Shown: positions 1-12,388 of the stretch, piece by piece
How positions within the stretch are numbered: position 1 is the first letter of the stretch
How the letters are laid out: the number at the start of each line of letters is the position of its first letter
NCBI GenBank assembly: GCA_964017145.1
Contig: OZ024840.1
Location: forward strand, 3,844,001 to 3,908,000
Length of the DNA: 64,000 nucleotides
DNA from: Agrocybe praecox
Taxonomy: Eukaryota > Basidiomycota > Agaricomycetes > Agaricales > Agrocybaceae
Reading direction: 5' to 3'
Position numbers and translations under genes: made by a program
Notes under the pieces: generated by a model
What the model was told of the DNA's origin: nothing
Seen by the model: only the letters and a program-made list of their open reading frames with translations
Database searches by the model: none

Positions 1-290
1 CGAAAAATCCCAAGAAAATTGTCCGAGAGGAACCTTTGGTGGCATGCACACGAATGTATGCTCAACCAATACCGGGTGTCTTCTTAACACCGAACGTAGA
101 GCAGGTCAAAGCTGCCTACGCATATTCTCTTCACACTCTCTTTGGATTTACTGTGGCATTTAGGGAATTGTGCAGTATCAAGGCCGCCGCTTGCACTGGA
201 GGACTGGCTCCTAGCATTCGAAGCTTCGATGAAGGAAAATCTTTTTCTGCCTCATTCCTCAGAGCGCTCAAGCGCTCCCAGGAAGACTAG
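1..290 (+). CDS. 3' end of an unrecognised protein-coding gene (partial)
   Basis: An open frame enters from the left edge of the window and ends at a TAG at 288-290. It gives about 95 residues, including the stretch VFLTPNVEQVKAAYAYSLH. I recognise no domain. A second reading is possible: an intron from about 100 to 165 (GT at the end of ACCGAAC, AG in GCATTTAG) would move translation into the frame containing RPPLALEDWLLAFEASMKE, which stops near 324. Either way the 5' part lies outside the window, so no function can be given. Downstream sequence looks like a 3' UTR followed by the RIB7 promoter. Confidence 0.35.
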   Translation, partial: KNPKKIVREEPLVACTRMYAQPIPGVFLTPNVEQVKAAYAYSLHTLFGFTVAFRELCSIKAAACTGGLAPSIRSFDEGKSFSASFLRALKRSQED

Positions 291-694
291 TATTTTCGTA
301 TGCCTACTTTTAACGATCTCTTGACGAGACATATTTATGAGCTGCGCTACCTTTTTATCTATTGTTGTACATACACCGTTGGTCTAGTATTTATTAGCGG
401 ACGTCGTCCCCGGTGCTATCTTCCGTTTGTTTTCTTATTAGTATCAGTGTAACATTGTCTGATTGTTAGTCCTACGAGTTGTGTACAACCAACAGAAATG
501 AGATTGTATTGTGTCTGGACTGAGGACCCCGCTTGTGTTATGTACCACTATCCGTGAGTCTCCTATTATATTACTGCCAGTGGTGCTCAGGGCTTGAACC
601 AAACTACGACATCCTCCGACCATCTTTGAACATTTACCCCCCCACCAATAACGATTTGTCTAAAGGACTTCTCTTTTAATCAAAACACAAAATT
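291..694. other. Intergenic: 3' UTR of the partial gene and RIB7 upstream region
   Basis: About 400 bp without a convincing ORF. The last 60 bases before the RIB7 ATG are pyrimidine- then A-rich, as is common just upstream of basidiomycete start codons. I see no repeat or RNA gene. Confidence 0.5.
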
Positions 695-1608
695 ATGGAT
701 GACCAGGCTCCAAAATTCTTGCAAAATATCTTGGAGCGATTTTCTAGCTCACCATGCTCAACGACTCGCCCTCATGTTACCCTGACGTTTGCTCAATCGC
801 TTGACGCAAAAATTGCAGGCTCGGAGGGACGGCAGCTCACCCTCAGTGGGAAGGAGAGCATGATAATGACACACTGGTATGTAAATCATCCACCTTGGCG
901 TCTATTCAAAGTGGTTTGTTATACCTCAAATTCATAAGCTAGGATGCGGACTATGCACGACGCGATTCTTGTCGGCATCGGAACTGCGCTAAATGACGAC
1001 CCACAGCTCAATGGTGCGCGTATTGTGCTTTGGTATATTGTTTAAGCAACTAAGAATAAAGAATCTTTTCAACAATAACAACAAATTGGATAGTGCGACA
1101 TTTACCACATCCGCCGGCGACATCTTACAATCTACCTAGACCCGTCATTCTCGACTCCCACCTGAAGCTTTCTCCCACCTGCAAACTGTTGAAGAACTAT
1201 CAGAACGGAACAGGGAGACGGCCATGGATCATCTGCAGCTCTGGCAAACCTAATTTGTCAGAAGATCTGGACAAGCTGCATAGAAGACGTACTCTCGAAG
1301 AAGCAGGCGCTAGAATCATTGAGATTCCCCCAAGCAAAGAAAGAGATTCACCGCAACTTGTTATTCCCGAGATTCTGAAGGCGCTTAGAGATCTTGGAAT
1401 ATGTTCCTTGATGGTGGAAGGAGGTGCCAAAGTCATTGGCTCTTTTCTAGCTGAGGCTGTGGCTGACGTCCTCATTATCACTGTTGCTCCGGTACTGGTA
1501 GGAAGTGATGGAATAGCCTACGATTTCCCCGCTGGACAACAACAGTTTACTCTTAAGGACACCGCAAGATTTGGAAGTGATAGCGTAGTGGCATTGACAT
1601 CCGTGTAA
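695..1608 (+). CDS. RIB7: 2,5-diamino-6-ribosylamino-4(3H)-pyrimidinone 5'-phosphate reductase (riboflavin biosynthesis)
   Basis: Three exons, 695-876, 943-1013 and 1094-1608, splice in frame to 255 residues, the usual length of the fungal enzyme. In the family it uses NADPH to reduce the ribosyl-amino-pyrimidinone formed from GTP, the second step of the fungal riboflavin pathway, in the cytosol. Visible signatures are RPHVTLTFAQSLDAKIAG near residues 25-42, MHDAILVGIGTALNDDPQL near 65-83, and the conserved phosphate-binding stretch SLMVEGGAKVIGSF near 199-212. All belong to the RibD C-terminal reductase fold. The chosen ATG is the first in the frame and gives the expected N-terminus. The gene ends convergently against the NBR1-like gene, with about 295 bp between the stops. 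Nothing looks broken. Confidence 0.9.
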
Positions 1609-1902
1609 AATGTGTAAGTTCTAACGTTAATGGAGAAAACCAAATTCGAATTGCTGAACGTGTATAGTAGCAACATCAAAAAAGACTCCACTTTATGTGA
1701 ATTTGCGACAGTATAATTGTACAGAAGAAGAGATAGACAGGAGGAAGGTACATGGAAAAAGAATGACAATAATGATTCCCAAGTGTAGTTTTGAGTTAAT
1801 GCTGTTGTTGATAAAAATGGAAGACAATAAAGGACCAGAGCGGGGGGCAATTCCATATGGTACAAGTACAGGGTTAAACTAAAATTCGAAACCTACCTTC
1901 AT

Positions 1903-4900
1903 TTACTCCTCTGATGACGAGTTATCATCATATAACAGAACATAATCCATGGCCGAGGTGGAATTTCTTGCTGAAGCGGGTCTGGAAGCTGCGGCTGCTT
2001 GTTCAGCGGTGATTTGCGAACGGCTGTCATGCCAGAGCATCTCATCCTCATCATCAGAAGGCGATGAAGAAAGGCTAATCAGAGAGATGTCTGAGCCAGC
2101 ATCAGATATATTGTCGTCCGTGGAAGTGGGAGACATGCGAGTGGACTCCGTATCGAGTGTTGCAGAAGGTACATGCTGATCGGCTTGAGGAGAAGACATG
2201 TTTGGCATGATGATTGAAGAGGCTGCCATGGATTCATCAGACGAATGATGAATGTCAGATTCAGCAACATTGATCCTTTTTATAAAAATATGCGTCAGTA
2301 AGCGCTATCTGGATGGACGAAGCCACTGGGAATCTCTTACTCTATCCAAAGACTGTTCCCAAACAATGTGCCGTCAGCTCTCAGTCTCCAGTAACTCACA
2401 TATCGACCAGGAGCATCAGGTGCCTAGATAATCAATAATAAGTGAGCCTTTTCGAGCTAGATCCAACAAGGGGGTGCAACAACAAACCTTCAATTCTCCA
2501 GTCCACACATGGATCTCGGCACCAGACGCTACCGGACCAATCTCGACAGGAGAAGACGCAGCTAGAGCTTCGCCCGCAACAAACACAAGTTCTGTGGATG
2601 CCGGCCAATCACAGCCACTATCGTTCCTAAGACGCCAACACTTCATGAATTCTGCTCCAGGTGGGAAGACCTGACCATCTGGTACCGTCACATCTTCAAG
2701 GAATGCGGCACTCAAAAAATACTGAGGTTTGGGCAACTTGGCGATAGAAGCAAGAGTAGGGAGTTCATTGACCAAGTCAGTGAGTGAACGAAGGTCAGAC
2801 TGCACAGACTCCTTCACGACTTCCTTCTTTGGGACGAGGGTGGGAAGTTTCTTTACCAGGTCACGGAGATCAGCCGTTATTGTCTCTCGGGAGGGACGTC
2901 TGTTGACAAGAGGCTCTCCGGAAATCGAAATGTCGGAAGCACTGGCTGGTGATTTCATAGTCGAACCCCCTTCCTTCAAAGAGGCAATTCGTTCCTCAAG
3001 GCCCTGCAAAAGATGCGACATGGTGAAGTCTGCAAAACTATTGGTCGGAATATTCTCTTCCTGAGGCTGCTCCGGGACTTTCGCTTCCTCCGCGACATTT
3101 GCAGGTGCAGAGTTGGCACCCCCCTGTGTTGTCTGTGTTGTAGCATAATACGGATTCACAGGCAATTGGCAACCAGGGATTCTCATGGGCAGCGGGGGAC
3201 TAAGAAACCTGGTATTCACCTCCACCATTGGCGAAGACCCATGCCCAGACCCAGTTGCAGACGAGGTGACAGCAATCTTTTCCAAAAGTTCCTCGCGTTC
3301 TACAGCATTGGTCGTTGGCCATGGATTAACAGGGTGGCTGGGTACACTAGGCAAAGAAATTATCGGTTCCTGTGCAACCTGAGCCATATCCATATCCCTA
3401 GAATTCTCCACTACAGCTTCCTGGGGGCCGGGCGGGAAGTGAATTGCAGAAGTGACGGGAGACTCGACCATAGGAATATCCGCAAATGGGTTTCTCAACG
3501 ATGCTCTAGCATTCAAATCATCGACAAATGAGACCGACGAGCTGTTACCAACAGGATGATTCTGCCAGTCTGAAGACGACCCAAAGAATCCTGGAATGGA
3601 CGCCCAGGATGGCTGTGACATCATCTCAGGCTTGGGAGGTAATGGAGGCCTAGTCGGTGCCGTGGGCAAGGTTACGGGGGGCGCTTCTGGCGCTTCTGGC
3701 ATGAATGGTTTGGGTGGTACTGGTGGCCCTGTAGTTGCACGGCGTGAAGGAGAGGGGCGTTCAGGTTCTGGGACAGTTTGTACCGATTGTTGGACCACCT
3801 CGTTAACCTGAGGGATAAGGGTCTTTTGTCCGACCCTGTAAACTGTAGGGATAACAGTGTCTGAAGCCTTCATCTTCAAGAGAGGATGATTCGAAGGATG
3901 AATGGCGATGGGATGAGCTTCGCAATTCTCGCAAAGATCGTAGTCTGGACATTCGGGATGCATGCACTAGAAAATATAAGATAAATAAAATTTTCTACGA
4001 GAAAGAAGGAATGAAACATACCTTGAATCTTATGCCGTAGATGGTCCTGGTGCAAGCTGTATCGTAATTGTTATCAGACCCTGCTATTAGAGAGAGAAAA
4101 GCAAAGAAAACGTTACCATCGCATGAAGCATAGTGCATTTGACGAGGTTCGACACGAACGCGCTGGAATATGCTCACGTTTGAATAAAGTTGATAGCAGA
4201 GGCAATGGACACTCACGATGAAATCCTCAGGCCTCCGTACTCGTAGGAAGGCATGACCAGGATGCTGCTCACTGATTATACTTGATGGGAGTAATATAGT
4301 TAGCAAGATGTAATCGCGAGAATGATTCTTTCCTAACCTGAAGCAACCACTGCAGGTGTCAAAGTCGGGACAAACGGCGCATTTCTATCGTCGCAAACAC
4401 GTCAGTCAAAGGAAGAGAAAGACACACAGAAAAGAAGCTTACATAGCGAGATCCTGCTATCCTAGATTCACACAAATCACAAGTTGCGGGATGGACAAAT
4501 GGCTCAGGCGATCGAGGACCTTCCCGCGAAATATTCCTCGCAGGAACCCTTGGTGTCTCCCTTTCGCCGTCACCGCTGAAGACAGTGTGGACAATAACCC
4601 TTCCAGGTTCCGTGATCTCGAAGAATTCATGGAATGGGTTGTGTGTCTCCGCTCCCCCATTAATGATGCATGAAGTACACAAATCGTAGTCTGGATATAC
4701 GGTCAGTTTACTTGTCTTACATGCGCCGTATCAGTAAATAAGGACGTACCAGGGCAGTCAAGACATTTATGGCGTATACCTTTGATTGTATCGTTGCAGA
4801 CATCGCATAAGATGCCCCTGTGAACGACCACAGGTGCAGAGCCACCTTCTGCAGGCGGAGCCTGAGCAACTCTCGTAGGTGTCTGACTGTTAGAAGGGAC

Positions 4901-6066
4901 AGACAATGAAGGTATAGACAATGACGACAGAGAAGAGCGAGAAGCCCATGGAGAGGGAAGATGAGGAATAGGCAAGCTCGTTGCACGACCCGAAGACATG
5001 ACCGCAAGCCGCATGTTATGAGGGCCCATGTTGCTCAGACAGAATCCAGGATTATCATGGTTATGACAATGGCCACACTATAGTTGAGAAGATGCAAAAA
5101 AAAAGTGAGTCACTTCCAAATGGATAGATGTAAGGATGCTTACAACTACGACGTGGCAATCCGCACAAGAATACCAATCGGACTGCCTTTGATGCGATGC
5201 TCCTATATTGCGTGTACATACAGAGCACAAAGACGGAGGAGGTGCATCACCCATTGCTCTCATGAACTCAGAGGCCTTAGCGTGCCCACCCGAAGTTGAT
5301 GGCGTTGGCGTTATTTCGGCCATGGTGCGATTTATGACAATCTGGAACTGTCCCAGAATCTCCCGCAGTTCGGCTGGCCCTTGGCCAGCATCACAACATG
5401 ACCTGGCAGATACTTTGCGCTGCGGCAAGGGTCTCTGATGCTGCGCGGGTGCCTTATCTTCTCGCCGAGCGGAGGACGCGGGGAGAAGCTCATCAACAAG
5501 CATCTGTGTTTCGGATCCTGTGGAATAGCCAGATGGCTGCGTGGAGGAATGGTGGGTTGTACGAGACATCGAGCTCCGGGAACGCATTGATTCAGAGCGA
5601 TGTGAGACCGCTGGTTGTGCGTGTCTAGCCGAGGAAGCTGCGAAGGAATGTCAGTGAAGCATCGAATTGGGATGGATGATGACATACCCTCTCCATCTGG
5701 ACGAGGAGTGTTCTCACTTCCGTCGTAAATCTCAAAGCGCAGGAGACCATTGGTCCAAGTACGGTTCCGGAAAGTACGTATCACTCTGGAGTAGTCGTGG
5801 GCTGACCGGACCTCTTTGCCGACTAAGATACGGCCACTACGCGAGGCATCGGGAGAGAAAAGAAGTTTGGAAAGATAGTATGGTTGAGAGACATTAGGAA
5901 ATACACGGATAAGCTGTTGAAGAAGGATTAGAGGTGAAAAGGAATACTGTGGCACCATTGTGAGACTCACTTGACTGCAGATTTCGTCGTAAGGTGGGAA
6001 TGTACTGATTTCAGAGAAGATGAGTTTGCGGGTCTGACCGCGATAAGTTACTTTGATAGTGAACAT
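1903..6066 (-). CDS. Nbr1-type selective autophagy receptor: PB1, four ZZ fingers, FW (Nbr1) domain
   Basis: About twelve exons on the minus strand. Exon 1 starts at 6066 and encodes a PB1 start (MFTIKVTYRGQTRKLIF); the domain runs on into exon 2. Four ZZ-type zinc fingers follow, each split by introns: LCSVCTRNI...CGHCHNHDNPGFC (about 5240-5030), ILCDVCNDTIKGIRHKC...DYDLCTSC (about 4810-4660), CDLCESRIAG...KCAVCPDFDTC (about 4480-4340), and SCDACTRTIYGIRFKC...CPDYDLCENC (about 4130-3920). A long Ser/Pro-rich linker leads to the FW domain around 2690-2340, with FPPGAEFMKCWRLRNDSGC, TELVFVAGE and GRYVSYWRLRADG. In animals and in fungi with an Nbr1 homologue, this family links cargo to Atg8 for vacuolar delivery. 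The last residues contain DYVLLYDD, an acidic-flanked Y-x-x-L that fits an Atg8-interacting (LIR/AIM) motif. Domain calls are firm; the Atg8 link is inferred. Confidence 0.9.
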
Positions 6067-6796
6067 TGAAGAGAAGAAGAGAGATTTGAGTGGGCAGTGT
6101 AGTTGTAGTGAAGGAGTGGGGCTCCTTTAAGAGTCTCTCCGTTGTCCCGCAGTCGTAATCAGAGGACCGGTGCCGCTTTCAAGCACCGCCATCAGTCTGT
6201 CACATAGGCGCTGATAAAGCACGGAACGGGTATACATCCATTTGTCACGGTCGACCTTCTAATTAGTACATAGGGACGCGTACGCGCGACGCGTCATTGT
6301 ATCTCGAATTATCCTTGCAGCAATTTTCTGGAATATTCTCTTCATTTCTGTGGCCTTATTCAATCCTCACTAGGACAACTGGCTCTCCATTCCCATTCTC
6401 AATTTTGAAAGACCGTACACCCTGAAACGCCCATTCTACATTACCAAATGCCTCGTCGTACGATACACACACATATCCTGGAGAAAAAGGGTCGCGACTC
6501 ATTCGCTTTTGTATGTTTGTATTACTGCGGTGCGCAGTAAAATTCTAGTACTCAGTGCGTCGATCTCGGGTTAGTGTCTACACTACTGCTTTACTGTTGG
6601 TTTACTGCACTAGAAGTTTTGATTAAATGCGCTTAAAATACAAAATGAGGTATATGTATCATCCCAGAAAATTATAAGGTCCTTTCACGTCATTCATTTG
6701 CTATCCTGCCAACGTAACGTATCCATTGATTTGCCTTCTGAAGTCCAGCTTAGATGCACGATATATTGAGTTTAATTGCGGTCGCTTGTCGTCTCC
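6067..6796. other. Intergenic: NBR1-like promoter side and 3' flank of the small gene
   Basis: About 730 bp with only short ORFs. Two short direct repeats of GTTTACTGC/GTTACTGC-like sequence occur near 6520-6610. I saw no transposon ends or RNA gene. Confidence 0.4.
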
Positions 6797-7104
6797 TTAC
6801 TTGAAGGAGGACATGTTCGTGTCTGCGGAAATATGTCAAAGGTCAATTTACACAGCACAAGGGCAACGAAGACAATGGACTCACTTTGCAATTTACTCAT
6901 GACACCCTTCAGGACTTTGTCCGTCTCAGCTTGCGGATTGTACGAGCCCATTGTGTTGCGTGGGGTATTCGCAGGGGGTATCAATGATTTCGAGCGAGGC
7001 TCGTTTGCATCATCATCATCCTTTTGCATATCCGGAGGCGTTGTGACGATGATGAAGTTGTGTTGGCGCAAGTTGACTACATCGGCGCCAATAGTTTGCG
7101 ACAT
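6797..7104 (-). CDS. Small hypothetical protein, 81 residues
   Basis: Two exons, 6885-7104 and 6797-6822, splice in frame (donor GTGAGTCC, acceptor CCGCAG) to an 81-residue product beginning MSQTIGADVVNLRQHNFII and ending QNTNMSSFK. It is hydrophilic with an acidic DDDD run and no signal peptide or membrane segment. I recognise no family. The textbook intron is the main support. Read unspliced, the frame ends in an unlikely tail. It is transcribed divergently from the 853-residue gene at 7562, leaving about 460 bp of shared upstream sequence. Confidence 0.5.
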
Positions 7105-7561
7105 GTTAAAGCGATGAAAAATGGCGGTACGAGTGGGTGGTCAAGATATACGTCGGAAGAAAGAGGGATTACCCCGCCTTTTATGCATGTTTGGACATAC
7201 GGCATAATGCACGTTTATAGATTAAAAACGACTGGTGGCACAGCTAACTATAGAGAGGTCTGATTGCCAGGCGGCCGCTTTGCCTTTGCCACTGCTTTCT
7301 AAATAAAAAGGCCACATTGCGCTTGAATATAAAAATATGACATTTGCTGGCCAACGATGATCGTTGCTACAAACACTGCGGTCCGCGCTTACGCCTGTGG
7401 TTGAGCGTGGGAAAGCTTCAATAAATAGTCCATGGACAACAAATTTCTCGTGGCCCGCCCGGATCTGACATCTGTGAATTCATGGTGAACGCGAGCCCGA
7501 ATCCCTGCATACGACCTGTATCCTTCCCTTCAAAATTCCCCGGATAACTTGTGTTCCTGCG
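7105..7561. other. Shared upstream region of two divergent genes
   Basis: About 460 bp between the start codons at 7104 (minus) and 7562 (plus). AT-rich patches near 7200-7350 could hold core promoters for both genes. No motif can be named with confidence. Confidence 0.4.
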
Positions 7562-10282
7562 ATGAACACGTCCACACCCTCTTCTCCACGCGCCGACATG
7601 GTTACTACCACAACCCCATTGACACAATCCGGTCGTACTTCACCGACTATGCATGACGGTGACGTTCCAGACGAATCCCCTACTGCCACTCAGAAGAAAA
7701 AGAAGAAGAAGAAATCCAAAAAACCTTCAAAATCAAAGGACGCGGCGGCTAAAGCGAAAGAGGAGGAGGAACGTCCACCTGTGTTGTCCATTAGTAGAAA
7801 TAAGCATTGGCGCTATATAAGTTCCTACCATGTATGTTGGAATTTTTGCGAATCCAAATTATCTGTGATCAAACTCTGCCTTTCGTTAGGGACCATGGCT
7901 TCAGCTCCCTCTAGAACTTCTCGATTCCCTGTTAACTCTTAATCTAGATCCCGGCACTATTACAGGATCAGAGTCTCGTCTTCCACCACTTCTCCCTCCC
8001 AGTTCATCTAGTGTTTCTTTGGGCAAGCAACGAGACCGTGGCTTCCATAGTCGTGCTGATTTCGATTTTTCGCCTCCTGACACTCCGCGCAATTCGTATC
8101 CATTAACCCCTCCATTTCCACCGCCAAAACCCGGGAAAGCTACCCCTCCACCCATTGATCCTGGTGTTTTCCGCTCTGTTAGAAATATTCGCCGACTTAT
8201 TGATGAGGCTGCCGAACTCTCTGTTCGTGCTTCTTCTGGACTCTCAGCTGCAGAATTAGGTTCTATGAGATCAGGATTGGGTCACGGTGGAAGTCCGTGG
8301 CAAGCTGCGCAATCTCTCGGTATAAACCCACTAGGCAACACCAATGCAAGAGGAAGAAACGCCGCCATGTCGGCCATGCGGATTCATCGATTGAGAGCGC
8401 TTGCTGTGCAGAAGCTGGCTCAAGCTTACAAGGCAGATGAAATTGCCTCAAGTGTCATGGTCATGCAGGGAGGAAGCGTCTTTGACGACGTTGCAGAACG
8501 CGTACTTAAAGTCGGTCAGTAATACCTACAGCCCTTTCTTCTGCCCTTCCTTGAATTCTCGTTCAGATCCAAACGACCCAGATGCCAAATACGTCCATTT
8601 CTTCCATGAAAAGATTCCATCTCGGTACGCTTCTAACTACTCATTACATCTTCTATTAACAGTACGTCATCAGGCAACTGGCCGAATCTACGACTACGAC
8701 CGTCTTAGACGAGTTAATTGCTGCATTCCCCCATCGTCTGGAATACTATCGGACGCGAGGAATCGTCCATTGCTTCCGTGATGAATTTTCACAAGCTACG
8801 AAAGACTTCACGTACGCACTGAAAGAAGCGCGAGCTATTCGCAAAGCTAAAATGGCCCATCACAACCACGGGTCTCAGAGTGAGTCGCGCAACACCAAGC
8901 ACGGGAAGCGACGCAAGAATAACTCTCATCATACAACTGGTCAAGCTCCCCCTGATGGAACGAGTGCGATGGAGAATGAACCAGATGGCTCAGATGAAGA
9001 GCCGCATCTGAAACATCCATCTGTTCTGGAAGACGCTCCCGATCCTATCGAACCTCAACTTTTGTTCCTTCGCGGGGCTGCTTATCTTCAGCAAGCTATT
9101 CATCTGATTGAATCTGCCGTACTCGACCTTGAATGCGTTCGCAAGACCTCTTCTGTAGACGGTGCAGAGCTTCGATTGTGCTATATAGAGAATGGAAAAT
9201 ATGGCGGAGTTGAGATAGGCAATGTCAAAACCGGGATCCTTGATGGGCCTCTGGGGAAACGCGACGGGCCGAAAGTGAAGGCATACACTAGTGTTCTAGG
9301 AGAGAAATCGTTCAAGGACCAAATAACCCAACTCGTCAAAAAAAGTTTACGCGATCATGAAAAGTTCCTATCTCATTTCGACTCTCTTGATTCACCGAAT
9401 GCAATACCAGAGGGAGACTTGGCTTTTCAGATGGAATACGCGTTCCTGCTCTTAGAGTCGATCCGGCCTGGAAATCACGCTTCTCCACCACCACCTATCC
9501 CAGACGCACCTGCTGTTTTCACGACGTACCATCCTCTGCTCGTTGAGTCACATTTCAGTGTATTGATCTGTCAGTTAATGCTGGCCGACTTTATCAGTCT
9601 CCTACCTCTGTTCATCCAGACCTCTTGCATCGTTGAAGGTCTCGAGGGCTACCCCATCTTCTTACCTCCTAGGTCCATGTCCCAGGCTGAGTTCATCGAA
9701 CTTTTAGAACGCCTAGCAAGCGGATGGAAAAATGGCATTCAGCCTCATTCCTTGTCCGCTCAACGTGGAAAGAGTAAACTTTCCATTGAAGCATCGGAGG
9801 TTACACAACCGCCTGCTCCCGCAACTCTGCCGTCTATTCCTGAGATTCCTGAGTTATCGAACTTGCACCACGAATTCCAGGACAGCCTCAACTTGACTGG
9901 TGGATCGTCCTCCTCATCCTCGTCCCGCAAGAACAGCATTGCCGCCTCGGGCTCGAGTTCTTCTTCCCAGACCCTTAGTCCACTCTCGAACTTGGCTGCA
10001 TCCAGTAGTTATCAATCAAGTACGGAGGAGGAAACCTCTTTCGCTTCTTCTCCCTCCTTCACTAAGACTCGCGCCGACGCGCTGGACTGTGCGCGTATCA
10101 TGCTGGCCCCAGTGGTCAAGCGGCAGCGAGAACGAGAGGAAAAAGCTACTGCTGAAAAACTCGCTTCGGGAGGGAAAAAGAAACCTGTTTCGACAATCAA
10201 TATACCTCTTCATGGTCCGCGCGTCGAGGTTATCCTCGCTTGGCTTGGAGGAGTGCATTTACCTGAGTTGGACGAAGTTTAA
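7562..10282 (+). CDS. Conserved-looking 853-residue fungal protein, function unknown
   Basis: Four exons (7562-7831, 7890-8514, 8567-8624, 8674-10282) join in frame to 853 residues. The N-terminus has a lysine tract (KKKKKKKSKKPSKSK, about residues 44-58) that could be nuclear or nucleolar. HWRYISSYHGPWLQLPLELL follows, bridging exons 1 and 2. The centre (about 310-345) has a TPR-like helical stretch, LDELIAAFPHRLEYYRTRG with FSQATKDFTYALKEAR. After a basic linker comes LLFLRGAAYLQQAIHLIE. The C-terminal third has serine-rich low complexity, including a run of seven serines, and ends with VEVILAWLGGVHLPELDEV. The TPR-like spacing suggests a scaffold role, but this is weak inference. No family was recognised. 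Confidence 0.75.
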
Positions 10283-10643
10283 AATGGGGGAATGCTATTA
10301 TGGCTTACAGTCGATCTGGCCCGTCTGTCCCCTTATACTACATTGGGACCCATATTGCGACACTATTTTCTTTATACTTATTGGGGCGTACTTTTGGTAT
10401 TTATTATCTTATGATTTTTGTACTGCCCGCTTTATTCTATTCCGTCGGAATTGCTACCTTGCCGACGTTAATGGCCAATTGAACCCTTTTACGTTTTGAG
10501 CGTATCACGAGCATACATACATACATACACATATATATATTGCCCCGCAATACTTAGTCTGTACATTATAGCCATGTAAGCCAGTTAACGGGTATACTCT
10601 ATAAACAGAAATGTCAACCAATGCAACGACAATAATGACAGGA
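10283..10643. other. Intergenic between convergent genes
   Basis: About 360 bp of 3' UTR-like sequence. It contains an ATAC/ATAT microsatellite (about 10510-10540). An ORF of 60 codons at 10300 is hydrophobic but has no support and is treated as chance. Confidence 0.5.
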
Positions 10644-11546
10644 TCAATCAACCCTTCCCAAACCCTCAAAGAACCCAAGCCTAGTCCTAATAGGCGGGCA
10701 AACAGCCAATCTTAGCTTGTCTCCTTCCTGTACCACCCTTCTGGCATCACCCTTCCCACTCTCCAGCCACGCGCCTACCCCAAGGCGGATACCACTCTCC
10801 TTGAATACCTTTGCCAACCTATCGCGCTGCAAAGACCACTTGAGCTTCCGCATCACAGGTAGCAGTGAGCGTGCAACCATCGGCGAAGAAGATTCAACAT
10901 CAGGAAGAACATGGCTCGAGTGCAACGCCTCCAGCGAGCTCGCAGGTAGTAATGCATTGGTCTTGATTCGCCTGCGAAGTTGTTCAGTCAAAATATGGGA
11001 AGTATGTCGTCGCGCCAGTGCCCTGCTATTCTCATATTGCACGATTGACTATGCAAAAATATACTCATTACTCCTGCCCTTGTATATGTCCGTGAAACAT
11101 GGATACTCACGTTAAGCGAGTAGAAATACGCGCCCATTCTCCACTGTCTCTCAATCGCGAGACCCCTTATCACGCCCCTGTGCACAAGGTCTCCAACTGT
11201 TGGTCGTAAATAGTCCCCAAGAGGACCCTTTGCGAATAGGTTGTGCCGAACTCGAGAAGGATAAACGATTTTAATGCGATAGTTATGCATTACTGGGTCG
11301 TTAGTGAGTGGTACGAGAGAAGGCGCGACTTGCGCGACAAGAGCTAGCTCTGGGAAGTCCAAATAGGATACTTTTAAAGATTTAGGCTCAGCATGCGGTC
11401 ATAAGATAGAAAATAAAAAACACACATATGTGCAGCAAGATCTCTGGTGGGAAGTCCAGCAACCCAGTCGATGTATCCACTATCTCGTGCTCGGCGTTAG
11501 TGGCAGGACCATTATCAGCGTTCGCATTGGTTTCTGACGCCTGCAT
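10644..11546 (-). CDS. F-box domain protein, 261 residues
   Basis: Three exons, 11426-11546, 11111-11370 and 10644-11048, give 261 residues. The first intron splits the F-box. Once removed it reads LLDFPPEILLHILSYLDFPE (about residues 27-46), continuing ELALVAQVAPSLVPL, a standard F-box helix pattern with the LP/FP start and hydrophobic spacing. F-box proteins carry substrates to SCF (Skp1-Cul1-Rbx1) ubiquitin ligases. The C-terminal substrate side has no WD40 or leucine-rich repeats. It contains DYLRPTVGDLVHRGVIRG and a basic helical segment around SRALARRHTSHILTEQLRRR. The target is unknown. The start at MQASETN was chosen over an in-frame upstream extension because that extension has no ATG-like context. 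Confidence 0.75.
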
Positions 11547-12388
11547 CGTAGTTAGATAGTATGTTCTGAGAAGTAGTATGATAGTTTGATGTCTGGGCCT
11601 GAATGCGCGACCAGGGTGAAGTCGGCGTTGCAAGTTGAAGCAGAAACCGCAGCAATGTCAGTGTCGGTTGTATATCACCACGCCCCTATTTGGGATTATG
11701 CATCACATGGTTATGCATCCAAATATAGATCTGTTCCTGGCTATTTTGGGAGCAATACAACGACGCGACGCGACGTGAATGGTAAAATATTAGACACAAT
11801 AATGATATTTGCTATCTTTTGATTCACGTATGGAATATGTAGTAATGTACTATCGCCACAGAGCGGCTCAAGAAGGAAAGCAAAACAATAGTAAACTCTA
11901 ATGATTGGAAGTTTGTCTTAATCTGATGGATGTTTAAAGCGAGCGAAAGTAAAAGAAGAAAAGTAAAAGTGCGATAATGTAAATAATCTTAAAGGAGTAG
12001 AAAGGGCCATTGATTGGATTTCAGAAGGAAATATCGAATGAAGGGGAAAGATGCTTGACGTCGTAATCAAAAAGAAGACAGAAATGTAAAGGCCAAAAAA
12101 ATACTCGGAATGATGATAATACAGAGACAAAGAGTGACTATGTTACAATTGAATAGAAAAGAAAGGCGATCAACAAATTATAAGAGAGAACAGGAAGTGT
12201 TAGAATTGTGCAATGAACCTTGGATGAAAAGGAAAAAGACAGAAGTTACGGCCAAGCTGTGATCAAAAAAAAAAAAAAGAGTCGAGGTCGAATCCAATGT
12301 TTCGGAGCTGAGATTATTTAACGAGAGTGCAGAGATAAGTGCGAAGAGGTTTCGGAGTTCCGCGAGCCTTCCATGAGACGAGTTGCGT
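11547..12388. other. Intergenic, AT-rich
   Basis: About 840 bp containing the F-box gene promoter on the right of 11546 and the 3' UTR of the DUF6533 gene up to 12388. Purine-rich stretches (AAAGTAAAAG, a 13-A run near 12268) generate false ORFs on the minus strand. No repeat or mobile element was recognised. Confidence 0.4.

Noticed and set aside
10300..10482. Hydrophobic 60-codon ORF downstream of the 853-residue gene
   Set aside because: It lies in the 3' UTR of that gene and has no upstream promoter or homologous pattern.
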